Shown here: positions 31,226 to 40,141 of the stretch, piece by piece
How the letters are laid out: each line of letters begins with the position of its first letter
Position numbering within the stretch: position 1 is the first letter of the stretch
NCBI RefSeq assembly: GCF_019219095.1
Contig: NZ_JAHUWH010000007.1
Location: 1 to 64,000 of the forward strand
Source: Acidovorax sp. sic0104
GTDB taxonomy: Bacteria > Pseudomonadota > Gammaproteobacteria > Burkholderiales > Burkholderiaceae_C
Length of the DNA: 64,000 nt
Reading direction: 5' to 3'
Notes under the pieces: generated by a model
The model's input: the letters and a program-made list of their open reading frames with translations, nothing else
The model's database searches: none
Told to the model about the DNA's origin: nothing
Position numbers and translations under genes: made by a program

Positions 31226-32458
31226 ATGAAACCACAATCGATTCGCAACGTAGCTACGGCGTCAATTTGCGCGTTGTCGCTGGCCTGCAACACGGCGCAC
31301 GCCAACGTCCTCGGGGCATTCTTCTACGCGCACGTAAAAACGGAATCTGAGGTCCTGGCGGGACTTGATGAGCCCACTCGCAAGCTCATTGAGTCCTTGC
31401 CCGCCAATCTGCGCACCGAGGCCGTGAAACTGGTTCAGGAGGCCATGCCCCTAATCAACGACAGCATGGAGAAATTCCTCGCGGACGTGGACACGCGCCT
31501 GGCCAGTCGGATAGATCACATCGCATGTCTGCTCGGCGGGCTGATAGATGAGGCCGGCAACACCGTGAAAGGCCCTTTCGCCGACAAAACGCCTGTGGCC
31601 ACCCTGATGAAGGAATATCGAGCCCGAAAGGAGTTCGACACATCGACGGCGGAGAAGATTACCTACACCTACATCGACTATGTGAAACATCTTGCCCGCG
31701 CTGAATGCACCGTGGGGGCGGGCGACCGCACCGCAAAAGCGGTTCTCACCGTGGACAGACTGGATGCTGTGGAGCGGATGTCCACCTGGAACGAACTCAA
31801 GCACTTCTGCTCGACACCAGCGGACTGCCTGGTGAAGCGCGTGCCCTACATGCGCGAGCTGGTCAAGAACTCGGACTCGCGCGACGTTGACTTCACCAGG
31901 GCCAGCGCCAAGCTCGAACAGGTCAAGGCCACCCCGGTCTCCAAGCATGCCGCGAGCTGGCTCCCTGACCGCTCCCTGAAGTGGGTCGCCGACGAAAACG
32001 AGCTGGTCAAGCTGCACCGCATCGAGCGGTCCCTGGAAGCTGCCCAGGCACTGCGTAGCACCAACGCCAAGCTCTACATCCGCGATGCCGGCATTGCGCT
32101 TGCCAAAGCGGACGAGCGCCTGGCCGTGGCCAAGTCGCACCTCAGCTCCAGCAACAAGGACGAAAACAACCTCGCCGGACGCATTGTCGAGGAAGCGCTG
32201 GCGCTGCGGCAGAACGTGGTGGGCGCGGCGACGGCCGCGATCGCGGCGCACGACGTCCAGAAACCGGAAGGCGAACGCGTGCTCGCGCGGTTCGCCCAGG
32301 TGGAAGCGGAGGCCGCACAGGTCAAGCGGGCTGGCCAGGACAACAACGATGCGATCGACCGCCGTGCAGCTGCAGCGGCCAAGGAAGCCCAGGACAAGGC
32401 CGACAACAAGGTCGAGTGCCATGGAAAGAACGGCTGCGTGGGCCCCAATAGCAAGTAG
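31226..32458 (+). CDS. Secreted helical protein, 410 aa
   Basis: 410 aa, ATG 31226 after GGGAGGGGT. Signal peptide (MKPQSIRNVATASICALSLACNTAHA, cleavage probably after AHA; a Cys at 21 is not in a good lipobox). The mature protein is almost wholly alpha-helical with Lys/Glu/Ala-rich stretches, a central part with four Cys, and a charged C-terminus (AAAAAKEAQDKADNK). No domain recognised. Periplasmic or surface role inferred. Confidence 0.75.
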   Translation: MKPQSIRNVATASICALSLACNTAHANVLGAFFYAHVKTESEVLAGLDEPTRKLIESLPANLRTEAVKLVQEAMPLINDSMEKFLADVDTRLASRIDHIACLLGGLIDEAGNTVKGPFADKTPVATLMKEYRARKEFDTSTAEKITYTYIDYVKHLARAECTVGAGDRTAKAVLTVDRLDAVERMSTWNELKHFCSTPADCLVKRVPYMRELVKNSDSRDVDFTRASAKLEQVKATPVSKHAASWLPDRSLKWVADENELVKLHRIERSLEAAQALRSTNAKLYIRDAGIALAKADERLAVAKSHLSSSNKDENNLAGRIVEEALALRQNVVGAATAAIAAHDVQKPEGERVLARFAQVEAEAAQVKRAGQDNNDAIDRRAAAAAKEAQDKADNKVECHGKNGCVGPNSK

Positions 32459-32627
32459 CCTCAGCCCAGGAGCTCCACCGACCCGCTGCATGGTGAGCCC
32501 CCTCCCCTCCTCCGACCCGCATTTGCCTGCTTGCAGCCTCGCTGAGAATCGGCCGAGGGCTATACCGGGGCGAGACATCGTTCGCTTCAGGGCCCCGAAC
32601 CACAGTTACTCAATTCTTCATACACAC

Positions 32628-33149
32628 ATGGACCGTCGATTTGTTTTCAAGCACTACTGGTGGATAGCACCAGCCCTCGGGGCCGTCGCCATCGGCATCG
32701 CAATTGAATTCGGGGGCGCTGATCGGATGGCGCTCATCGGATCAGCTGTCGCCGGCACACTCGCCTTTTGCTACTTCGTCCACCAGCAGAAGCTGGCAGA
32801 GACAGTGCTGTTCCATCAGCTGTTCACCGCCTTCAACACACGCTACGACGCGCTCAACGGCAAGCTCAGCAGCATTCCCCCAGATGCACACCTGACGGAA
32901 GAGCAAAGCCGGTGGGTGGCCGACTACTTCAACCTGTGCGCTGAGGAGTATCACTTTTACGAGCTTGGCTACATCCCCGCGAACGTCTGGCGCTCATGGT
33001 GTCGTGGTATGGCCTGGCATCTGCGCCGCCCGAAGATGAGGGAAGTCTGGAACGATGCGATGCAAACCGACTCCTTCTACGGCCTGACTACGAGGGCAAT
33101 CCTGACTGGGGCGGGCTACAAAGACGGCGAAAAAGTGCCCGGGTGGTAA
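32628..33149 (+). CDS. Two-TM membrane protein, 173 aa
   Basis: 173 aa from ATG 32628; the open frame runs far upstream opposite in phase to the 410-aa gene, which is not protein-like. Two hydrophobic segments (about 8-28 and 34-53), then a cytoplasmic domain of about 115 residues (LFHQLFTAFNTRYDALNGKL... CAEEYHFYELGYIPANVWRSW) like DUF4760-type proteins. Function unknown. Its stop lies inside the repeat region that starts at 33148. Confidence 0.72.
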   Translation: MDRRFVFKHYWWIAPALGAVAIGIAIEFGGADRMALIGSAVAGTLAFCYFVHQQKLAETVLFHQLFTAFNTRYDALNGKLSSIPPDAHLTEEQSRWVADYFNLCAEEYHFYELGYIPANVWRSWCRGMAWHLRRPKMREVWNDAMQTDSFYGLTTRAILTGAGYKDGEKVPGW

Positions 33150-33279
33150 ACAAAGACAGATCACCGAGCAAAGATGGACCACGCGTTCACCAGCCAGCGC
33201 GGCCTCGGGCGGTGTGATCTGCCTTTGTTTCGCCACTTCGTGATCCATCTATGTTTCACCGTGATCTGTCTTTGTTTTG
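33148..33279. repeat. Five copies of a 17-bp element in inverted arrangement
   Basis: GTGATCTGTCTTTGTTT occurs exactly at 33261-33277 and exactly inverted at 33148-33164; variants follow at 33214-33230 (1 change) and 33240-33256 (3 changes), and a weaker inverted copy lies at 33166-33182. As a result 33146-33185 and 33238-33279 form an imperfect inverted repeat of about 40 bp with the third copy in the loop. Candidate iteron/oriV, operator array or structured RNA. Confidence 0.8.
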
Positions 33280-33295
33280 CACCCGCGACCGGATT

Positions 33296-33418
33296 TCACT
33301 TGGTTTCGAGCTGGAGCCACGGTGAGCGCAGGCTGAGCCCCTTCGAATCGGGTTGCAGGGCGTAGAGAAAGAGCGCGGCTACGAGGGCCACAACGATGAG
33401 GTGAAAAAGGGTTTTCAT
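33296..33418 (-). CDS. 40-aa single-pass membrane protein
   Basis: 40 aa from ATG 33418 to TGA at 33296. MKTLFHLIVVALVAALFLYAL is a typical transmembrane or signal-anchor segment; the tail is short (SKGLSLRSPWLQLETK). No strong ribosome site seen. Same strand as the two genes upstream (33481 and 33844), so it could be the end of that operon. Confidence 0.5.
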   Translation of the reverse strand: MKTLFHLIVVALVAALFLYALQPDSKGLSLRSPWLQLETK

Positions 33419-33480
33419 GCGCTTATGGTGCGCATGAAGCCCCAAAACGCACTGCGGCACAATTTCGCCGCTGGCTACTG

Positions 33481-33831
33481 CTAGCCCTGGCTGGCCGGAA
33501 ACCCCGCCGCTGTCAGGTCGCGGTCGAGCGAGTTGTCCCAGTAGTCGCTCAGGATCTCAAAGCCAGAAAGCACCCCGTCGCTCGACACGCTGTAGTTGCC
33601 GTCCACGCGGGCGATCGGATAGGACAGCGGGCGACGCCCACCGACAGGTGCGTATCGCGGGTCGTTGGACTCGCAGGTGAACGATCGGCAGTCCTCATCC
33701 GCGCAGCTGCAGCGCGCGGTGATGTACAGGTGTGGCAGCTGGGACAGCAGGTCCGGCCGGTCACATTTGAGCGTGGCCTCGACATCCTCGTAGAACCGAG
33801 GCAGCGCATCCTTCAGGAACTTCTTTTCCAT
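33481..33831 (-). CDS. Hypothetical protein, 116 aa
   Basis: 116 aa, ATG 33831. A CSCADEDCRSFTC segment (C-x-C-x4-C-x4-C) may bind zinc. Helical N-terminus, beta-rich rest with PIARVDGNYSVSSDGVLSGFEIL. 12 bases downstream of the 110-aa gene, so likely one operon. Family not recognised. Confidence 0.7.
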   Translation of the reverse strand: MEKKFLKDALPRFYEDVEATLKCDRPDLLSQLPHLYITARCSCADEDCRSFTCESNDPRYAPVGGRRPLSYPIARVDGNYSVSSDGVLSGFEILSDYWDNSLDRDLTAAGFPASQG

Positions 33832-33843
33832 CTCGCCGTTTTA

Positions 33844-34176
33844 TCAGGACTCCACCCGGATCTCCACCGGGAAAGGACGCGCACTGCGCTGGATGGCGAC
33901 GCCCACGGCGATGAACGACTCCATTTCGCTCGCGTCGAGGCGGTCGGAGATCGATGCGAGGAGGTGGCTGTAGATGACAGCGAGGTCGCGGGCCCGGGGC
34001 ATGGGCGCTGAAGGGTCGGACATCCGTTCAAGAATGGCGGTAGGCTCCATCGGCCCAATCATGCACCAAAATTGTGCAATCACGTTCGGGATGTACCGTT
34101 GCTTACAGGGGCCGCTGCGGTCGAGCATATCCTTCAGGCACTCCAGCTTACGCGGTGCGCCCGCCTCGACTCCCAT
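33844..34176 (-). CDS. Hypothetical protein, 110 aa
   Basis: 110 aa from ATG 34176. Its start codon lies head to head with that of the plus-strand lipoprotein gene (ATG 34175), the two overlapping by 2 bases. Cys-containing N-terminal helix (KLECLKDMLDRSGPCKQ) and helical C-terminus. Unknown family. One of the two starts may be misjudged, since there is no room for promoters except inside the opposite gene. Confidence 0.6.
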   Translation of the reverse strand: MGVEAGAPRKLECLKDMLDRSGPCKQRYIPNVIAQFWCMIGPMEPTAILERMSDPSAPMPRARDLAVIYSHLLASISDRLDASEMESFIAVGVAIQRSARPFPVEIRVES

Positions 34177-34480
34177 GCGACAACGCCTCGTCCTCATCTC
34201 CCTGTTTCTGCTCGCAGGATGTGCTAACGAGGCCGGCACCGTCAACGTCCGGATCCTGCCGACCGAGTACACCGTGGGGAGTGTCAAGTCGGGGCTCGCT
34301 ACCCCCGTGGTGGACGAAGTCGTTCGGCTCCAGCCCCAGCGGGTTCATGTGTCGGCATGCCACGAAACGCCACCAGCCAAGGTGCTTCAGTTCAATACCG
34401 AGCTGCAGGCGCGCAGCGGAGCAAAGATCACTGGTGGCCTGTATGAAAAGTGTCCTGGCGGCATCGCAAGCCAGCAATAA
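34175..34480 (+). CDS. Small lipoprotein, 101 aa
   Basis: 101 aa, ATG 34175. Clear lipoprotein signal MRQRLVLISLFLLAGC with Cys16 as lipid site, followed by ANEAGTVNVRILPTEYTVG. No ribosome site of standard strength. Function unknown. The start overlaps that of the divergent gene. Confidence 0.65.
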   Translation: MRQRLVLISLFLLAGCANEAGTVNVRILPTEYTVGSVKSGLATPVVDEVVRLQPQRVHVSACHETPPAKVLQFNTELQARSGAKITGGLYEKCPGGIASQQ

Positions 34481-34792
34481 AGCTATCAGGTCACCACGAT
34501 CAAGCCAGGCTTGAGCGGGGCGGGTGACGTGCGCAAAGGATGGTTGAGAAACAACCGCCTTCCAGCACATCTGACCAGAAAACTTTAACCGGTTGAAGTT
34601 TGATCCGAACATGTGCGAGCGGCCGCCGCGCACTGTGCCGGCGCGCCCTTACCCACGATCTACAAGTGCTTACAGCTCTTGGAGCCCTGGCCGCCTAGAA
34701 GGCTCCCCGTAACCGGCGCCATACCGCAAATGTGGTATGGGAAACATGTAGTTACTGTCGGACACTCCTGAAACCAAAATCCCAAGGCCAGC
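34481..34792. other. Intergenic region with hairpins
   Basis: No gene seen. GGAGCC-(14)-GGCTCC (34681-34706) and CCATACC-gcaaatgt-GGTATGG (34719-34740) form two hairpins shortly before the 192-aa gene at 34793; they may terminate or regulate transcription. Confidence 0.5.
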
Positions 34793-35371
34793 ATGCTCGC
34801 AAAAACCGCAATTCTTTCGGCGTTACTCTCACCTTGTCTGGCATTTTGTCAAATCGGGGTGGAGATGCCGTCCAGCCCGCCGCCTGACGCCGCTGGACCG
34901 AGTTTGGAGCAGACGGTAGATTGGATTGCTAAGAAACTGGATGCGGTCCCATTACCAACCGTGATAGCACCGAAAGGGCGCCCGGAGTTTTCACCAAATA
35001 AACTTTCAGCGACCGGAGAAGGTTGTACTGTCAGGATAACCAACTTCCACAGAAACGCATACGGCTCATCGGAAAGACATCAATTATTCAACTATAAGGA
35101 TCTTGACCCTCGCTCAATTAAAGTCTATGACTACGCGTACGATGGAGTTCAAATGGTAGCCATCCATGCAGACACCCTTGGCGACCGAAGGGTTATCGAT
35201 GATATCGACCAATATTCGAAGAAATTCCAAAGCTCTCAGCTAAGAATTAGCAACATGATGGTAGATATCGAATATGGCGAAAGCCTAAAGAGGGGATTAA
35301 TTCACGCTCAAAAGCTTTGCACCCAAAAAGCCAATGCCGAAAAGCCCCCCAAGCCGAAGGACCTTTTCTGA
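34793..35371 (+). CDS. Secreted protein, 192 aa
   Basis: 192 aa, ATG 34793. Signal peptide (MLAKTAILSALLSPCLAFC). The mature domain has two Cys and a mixed fold (CTVRITNFHRNAYGSSERHQL). AT-richer than flanking genes. The stop overlaps the next start (TGATG), so it is coupled to the Sel1 protein gene. Function unknown. Confidence 0.72.
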   Translation: MLAKTAILSALLSPCLAFCQIGVEMPSSPPPDAAGPSLEQTVDWIAKKLDAVPLPTVIAPKGRPEFSPNKLSATGEGCTVRITNFHRNAYGSSERHQLFNYKDLDPRSIKVYDYAYDGVQMVAIHADTLGDRRVIDDIDQYSKKFQSSQLRISNMMVDIEYGESLKRGLIHAQKLCTQKANAEKPPKPKDLF

Positions 35372-36642
35372 TGTACTTCAATGCAAACCATACACCTATA
35401 TTGCGGGCGCGCTGCTGGGTGGTTTTATTGTTTGTATTTTTTATTGAAGCCTTATCGGCTGCTGAAGCGGGTCAAGCAAAGTTTCTAGAGCCCGCTGCAG
35501 CACTATTGCAGGCTGGAAAATTTGAAGAGGCGTACGCTATTTATATAACTCATGCTCGCCAGGGTAATTCTGAAGCGCAAAGGGTTGTGGGAGAAATGTA
35601 CTTCCGTGGCCAGGGTGTACCAAGAAGCTACGAAGCCGCATACCAATGGAGTCTGCGGGCTGCAGCCCAAGGCGACCATTTGGCACAGTACAGCGTCGGC
35701 TATTTAAATGAAACCGGCTTGGGGGCACCTCAATCTCTCAGTCAGGCACAAGAATACTATTTCCTTTCGGCCAAGCAAGATTACGGTCCAGCGCAAGAAA
35801 AACTAGGGGACATCTACAATGCCACCGGCAATAAAAATCAGGCCGAGGCGTGGTATCAAAAAGCCGCTATCAATAACGTGCCATCTGCCGGTACAAAATA
35901 CGCAAAGCTAGCGAACGCCACTCGCGCGGCGGCTGAAAAATCAGAAAGGGAGTATACCGATGAGGTTGCCCGGGAGGAAGCGATTGATATTGCACGTAGC
36001 TGCAGTCAATGCCGGGGCAACGAATACCGCCTGTGCACGGAAAAACAGATTCCCTTCTGGTCATGCAACCAAACGGCGCCTTCGTTCGGCGACGCCCTTA
36101 GAGCGAACTTGGCGCAAGACAAAGCGAATCTGGAGAACTCACGCCGCCGTATAGACGCGATCACAGCGCAAGCGCTTCAAGAGCCCAACAGGCAGCGGCC
36201 CGCCCTTCAGGCCAACCGAGGACCGGCCGACAGCACCAGTCCTAAAGACGCCGCCGACGCTGCCTCCGGCCGATCACCAGCTCGGAACCCGCCGACTGTC
36301 GCTACGCCATCCTCCAGCGCAGATGCGGACGTCATCGAAACGAACAACTACGAGCGGTTTCCCACCTCCGAAACCTGGGGTGATCCAGTTCCGCCTTGGA
36401 TGGCCTTCAAGGGACAAGGCCCGTCGCGAGCAGCAGCCTGCAGTTCCGCCACCAGCCTGCGTGAAGCCAGAATTTCAGAGGACATTGCGAGGGGCTTCGT
36501 TGAAGTCAAAGACCGCACCGAGTGCGTCTGCCAAACCACACCGCGTCAAAACTCGACCATTCGCCTGCAAAAAGGCTGGCTTTGTGTCGCCTACTGGAGT
36601 CTTACCGACCTCAGGAAGCGTCGAGGTGACTCTTCTCGGTGA
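35371..36642 (+). CDS. Secreted Sel1-repeat protein
   Basis: 423 aa, ATG 35371 within TGATG. N-terminal hydrophobic signal (CWVVLLFVFFIEALSAAEA). Residues about 55-190 hold four Sel1-like repeats (EAQRVVGEMYFRGQGVPRS, LAQYSVGYLNETGLGAPQS, PAQEKLGDIYNATGNKNQA). A coiled linker and a Cys-rich C-terminal domain follow. Sel1 repeats bind partner proteins; in some type VI loci Sel1 proteins are immunity proteins to lipase effectors, and a lipase-fold gene is next. That link is speculative. Same AT-rich block as its neighbours. Confidence 0.78.
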   Translation: MYFNANHTPILRARCWVVLLFVFFIEALSAAEAGQAKFLEPAAALLQAGKFEEAYAIYITHARQGNSEAQRVVGEMYFRGQGVPRSYEAAYQWSLRAAAQGDHLAQYSVGYLNETGLGAPQSLSQAQEYYFLSAKQDYGPAQEKLGDIYNATGNKNQAEAWYQKAAINNVPSAGTKYAKLANATRAAAEKSEREYTDEVAREEAIDIARSCSQCRGNEYRLCTEKQIPFWSCNQTAPSFGDALRANLAQDKANLENSRRRIDAITAQALQEPNRQRPALQANRGPADSTSPKDAADAASGRSPARNPPTVATPSSSADADVIETNNYERFPTSETWGDPVPPWMAFKGQGPSRAAACSSATSLREARISEDIARGFVEVKDRTECVCQTTPRQNSTIRLQKGWLCVAYWSLTDLRKRRGDSSR

Positions 36643-36681
36643 TACCTGCCTTTTCAACGCATCAATAGAAATGGGACGACG

Positions 36682-37761
36682 ATGAAACAATGGTGCTTGC
36701 GAGTTATTTTTGTGATGGCCCTATCAAGTTGCCTGATTGGGTGCGGTGCCATTAAAGCTCTGCATGCTCATAGCGAAGTCCACGATGCAAAGGAAGGCAA
36801 GCCTGGCAACGATGTCACGTTGCCAAATGACAGCAATGACTGGTTTCTATTGGACATGTCCCAGAAGTACGGCCTCATGTCGGTTTTTGCCCTGACCGCA
36901 TACCGCCTTGATATGACCGCTTCAGATCGCGACCAATTTGCTTGCGACTATCTGAAGCCCACATACGCGGGCGACCGGGCCTTCGGCATGCCACGCCACG
37001 CTGCGTCGGAATCGCGAGCAGAGTTCTGGGAGCGCTGGGTCCCAAGGGAAACCCGGGTTGGTGACGAACCTCCGTGCGTGAACGATCTCAGTGACGGCCT
37101 GTTCTACGAGATCTATGTGCGTCGCAATGCTGACGGAAAAATCCTCGCGTTTGTTATCACCTACAGAGGTACAGAAAATAGGAAGGGCCAGTGGGCAATA
37201 GATTGGCGCTCGAACCTTTCAAACGTTTTCGGATTTGAACCTGCGGCGTATGCCAATGCACGCGGGCGCCTCGAAGGACTCGTCAAACTCATGCGAAACG
37301 AAGGCCCCGATGCGAGAATCTACGCTGTCGGCCATTCGTTGGGCGGTGGTTTGGCCCAGCAGGCTGGATATATGTCAGATCAAATTTTTGAAGTCTACGC
37401 CTTCAACACCTCGCCGGTCACGAATTGGACAAACCTGCGACTTCAAGGGAAGGTGAAAAAAGGCTACCCGATCATTCATCGCGTCTCAAATGGCGGAGAG
37501 GCCCTAACCTCAGTGCGATTTCTAACCGCTTCTGCCACCGGAACTAGCCATGGACGCCACGACACCCAAATTCAGTTCGGGCCGAAGGCACTTATTAAAG
37601 GGCATTCTATGGGCCTACTTACCTGCAACTTCGCCAAAATCCTGAGCGACAATAAATCAGAATCGGCGCATCACCTGTATCCAACAAGCTATATTGATGA
37701 ACACGTCCTTCGTCCCGATGGTGACAAAACGCCTGGAAAGCGAGTTTGCGACGAGGTTTAA
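36682..37761 (+). CDS. Lipase class 3-fold lipoprotein
   Basis: 359 aa, ATG 36682. Lipoprotein signal with lipobox LIGC (Cys21). The nucleophile elbow GHSLGGGLAQ (Ser at about 219) and the preceding FVITYRGTEN are hallmarks of alpha/beta-hydrolase lipase class 3; Asp in VYAFNTSPV region and His near KGHSMGLL are candidate triad members. Probably an outer- or inner-membrane-anchored lipase or phospholipase. Third gene of the 34793-37761 set on the same strand. Confidence 0.8.
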   Translation: MKQWCLRVIFVMALSSCLIGCGAIKALHAHSEVHDAKEGKPGNDVTLPNDSNDWFLLDMSQKYGLMSVFALTAYRLDMTASDRDQFACDYLKPTYAGDRAFGMPRHAASESRAEFWERWVPRETRVGDEPPCVNDLSDGLFYEIYVRRNADGKILAFVITYRGTENRKGQWAIDWRSNLSNVFGFEPAAYANARGRLEGLVKLMRNEGPDARIYAVGHSLGGGLAQQAGYMSDQIFEVYAFNTSPVTNWTNLRLQGKVKKGYPIIHRVSNGGEALTSVRFLTASATGTSHGRHDTQIQFGPKALIKGHSMGLLTCNFAKILSDNKSESAHHLYPTSYIDEHVLRPDGDKTPGKRVCDEV

Positions 37762-37885
37762 CTATGCATCGCGGTAGCCAGGGAGACGATCCGGAGCGAG
37801 CCATCGAAGCACGGATGGCCTTGCCCTGCGGATACGCGCTGGCCCAGGGCCTACCCTGCAGTCACCGCGCACACGCGCCAAGCGC

Positions 37886-39031
37886 TCACTCCATTTGCAG
37901 CGCCTGAACCAACTGCACAAGCTCTACCTGACGATGGCATCCTGTCTTCGCCATCAGGTTCCTCGCATGCGTGCGCGCCGTGTGCCAACTGCAACCTTCG
38001 GCCACAGCGAAGTCCTTGATGGACTTGCCAGCAGTGAGAAGCAGAGCGAGGCGGGCCTCGGCGGGAGACAGGCCCAGCATCTCCCCCACCACCCTGTGGT
38101 CTAAGCCCCCCAAAGCCCCGGGGACCACCAAGATGACCACCGCCATGGGGATCTGCCAGGCTGAGGCGAGCGTATGGCTGGCTTTGAGTGGCAGGACTGA
38201 CGCGACGAGCCGGTCCATCTGGGGGTGGTTGCTTCGACACTCCAGCGCACCCGCGCGGCCGGGGCTGGCACATGCAGTCCTCACCAGCTGCTGAAGACGC
38301 GCCTGGTGCTCGCTCTGGACACATTGCAACCTGCCATTGGCAGAGCGCAGTGGACTGGAGGGCCCGAGACAACGTTGCACAGCGGTGTTGGCGTACTCGA
38401 TGCGGCAATGCGCGTCCATCACCAGCATTCCTTGCGGGAGGCTATCCAGAGCGGAAAGACCAAGTGCGGCCTGCCGAGACAGGTGACCCACCAGTGCTCG
38501 AAGTTTCGCCGCCCGGTTGATGTGGGGCATGAGCTGCTCGATCACCGCCTTGTGCTTCGATTCATAAGCCCGCCCATCCAAAGGGCGCATGAAGCTCAAG
38601 AAGTCCTGCGCAGATCCCTCCGCTCGAACCATGGACGCGGCAGTGTGCCGCAGGCCCAATGGCGCGAGCCAGTCGTTGTACAGGGCATCGCGTGAGAAGT
38701 CCCTGCTGCCGATGTGTTCGTGGTCCAGCATCACCGCGCCGACTGGCATGCGCAAGGTAGCCGCCATGCGCAGGTCTGTACCGGCGTAGCGCTGCTCATA
38801 CTCGGCCATGCGGTCTCCAGTCAGTCCCGTGCGCTCCGGATTGCCTGCGCTCTCCGGCACGCGCGCTCCGCTCGTATCCAGGGTGAAGTAATGGAATGCG
38901 ACTGCGTCGATGTAGGTGCAGAGGCCATCGAGCGCGGCATGCCACGACTGGGGCGACAACACCCCGTCGTACAACTGACCGACAGTGGTTTCGATCTGCT
39001 TTTCCATGTTTCGACTGCTCGCAATTCGCAA
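37886..39031 (-). CDS. LuxR-type transcriptional regulator
   Basis: 381 aa (or 373 aa from ATG 39007, residue 9). Residues about 320-378 form the LuxR/GerE HTH: LSPAEARLALLLTAGKSIKDFAVAEGCSWHTA then THARNLMAKTGCHRQVEL. N-terminal 250 residues resemble PAS/GAF-like sensor regions of the solitary LuxR group (LQGMLVMDAHCRIEYANTAVQ is PAS-like). Ligand unknown. Transcribed toward the lipase gene and divergent from the membrane protein at 39203. Confidence 0.85.
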   Translation of the reverse strand: MRIASSRNMEKQIETTVGQLYDGVLSPQSWHAALDGLCTYIDAVAFHYFTLDTSGARVPESAGNPERTGLTGDRMAEYEQRYAGTDLRMAATLRMPVGAVMLDHEHIGSRDFSRDALYNDWLAPLGLRHTAASMVRAEGSAQDFLSFMRPLDGRAYESKHKAVIEQLMPHINRAAKLRALVGHLSRQAALGLSALDSLPQGMLVMDAHCRIEYANTAVQRCLGPSSPLRSANGRLQCVQSEHQARLQQLVRTACASPGRAGALECRSNHPQMDRLVASVLPLKASHTLASAWQIPMAVVILVVPGALGGLDHRVVGEMLGLSPAEARLALLLTAGKSIKDFAVAEGCSWHTARTHARNLMAKTGCHRQVELVQLVQALQME

Positions 39032-39202
39032 ATAGCCTGCGGATGGACCCAGGATACGACTTCAAACAGCCATACCCGGGCGGGCACCTGGGCTGCATGC
39101 CGGTTCGAAGTCTATTCAGGCGCGAATGGGGTGGGCCAGGTCACCCGTAGACAGCGCCAGCTCAGCTAAGATGTTGTAACAAAAATCTTGAGGGAGCTGG
39201 TG

Positions 39203-40129
39203 ATGGCAGCGACAAAAACGACATCTGACCACACCGCGCTGTGGCTGTACGCCATGTGCGCCGGCTTGTCGGCGTATTGCTACTACGCGATGACCCAGAC
39301 CAAGGTGTACGTGCTGCCGGCGATCATCCTCGTGGCCGCCCTGGCAGTGCTCCTGCCCCCTTCCCGCAAGCGGTTGAAGATCCGCCTCGGACTGAAGCCA
39401 AGTATCGCCCTGGCTGTGGCCTTGTTCTTCGGCATAGCGCTTTCGGCGGGATATCAGAAGGCCAAGAGGGAAGAAGCGGCCCAGCTGAAACTCCAGCAGG
39501 AGTCGGCGGCAAAGCGGGCCAAGCAAAAGACCGACCGCGAGGCCGAGTACGCCGCGAACAAGACCAAAATCATCGCCGAGGTCGAGCAGCAGCTCGCGTC
39601 AAACCAGCCCCGTGAGGCGCTGGCGACGATCACAAGGTTCATGACCGTGACGAAGGACCCTGACCTGGGCAGGTTGCAGCATCGCGCCTCAGTGCAGGTG
39701 ATGCGTCTGGATCTTGAGCAGAACGAAGCTGGGTTGCCGCCTGAACGGCTCAAAGCCATCTACACCACGCTCATCCAGGAAGAGCCAGGTGGCAGGGACC
39801 GCTATCAAGCCAAGCTCAAAGCGATCGAGGACAAGCTGGAAGCGCAGCGCAAGGTCCAGGAGGCCGCCGCCCAACGCGCGGCGATGGATGCAAAGCTGAA
39901 AAGCCAGTTCTCAGCATGGGACGGGTCCCACAGGAACGTTGAGGCCGCCATCAAGGCGCGCTTGAAGGATCCCAAGAGCTATGAGCATGTGGAAACGAAG
40001 TACGTGGTGAACACGAACTCCATCACCGTATTCACGACCTACCGCGCGCGCAACAGCTTCAACGCGCTCGTCCCCGGGACCGTCACTGCAACGGTCGATG
40101 CCGATGGGAACGTGCTGAGCCTCAACTAG
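39203..40129 (+). CDS. Membrane protein with coiled coil
   Basis: 308 aa, ATG 39203 after GAGGGAGCTGGTG. Three hydrophobic segments in the first 85 residues, a charged coiled coil (about 90-225), and a C-terminal domain of about 75 residues (FSAWDGSHRNVEAAIKARLKDPKSYEHVETKYVV) found at the end of many Gram-negative hypothetical proteins. Likely a two-gene operon with the next gene (12 bases). Function unknown. Confidence 0.78.
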   Translation: MAATKTTSDHTALWLYAMCAGLSAYCYYAMTQTKVYVLPAIILVAALAVLLPPSRKRLKIRLGLKPSIALAVALFFGIALSAGYQKAKREEAAQLKLQQESAAKRAKQKTDREAEYAANKTKIIAEVEQQLASNQPREALATITRFMTVTKDPDLGRLQHRASVQVMRLDLEQNEAGLPPERLKAIYTTLIQEEPGGRDRYQAKLKAIEDKLEAQRKVQEAAAQRAAMDAKLKSQFSAWDGSHRNVEAAIKARLKDPKSYEHVETKYVVNTNSITVFTTYRARNSFNALVPGTVTATVDADGNVLSLN

Positions 40130-40141
40130 CCGAGATACCTG

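Noticed and set aside
31451..32578. Open frame of 375 codons on the minus strand
   Set aside because: Antisense to the 410-aa secreted protein; composition not protein-like and no ribosome site.
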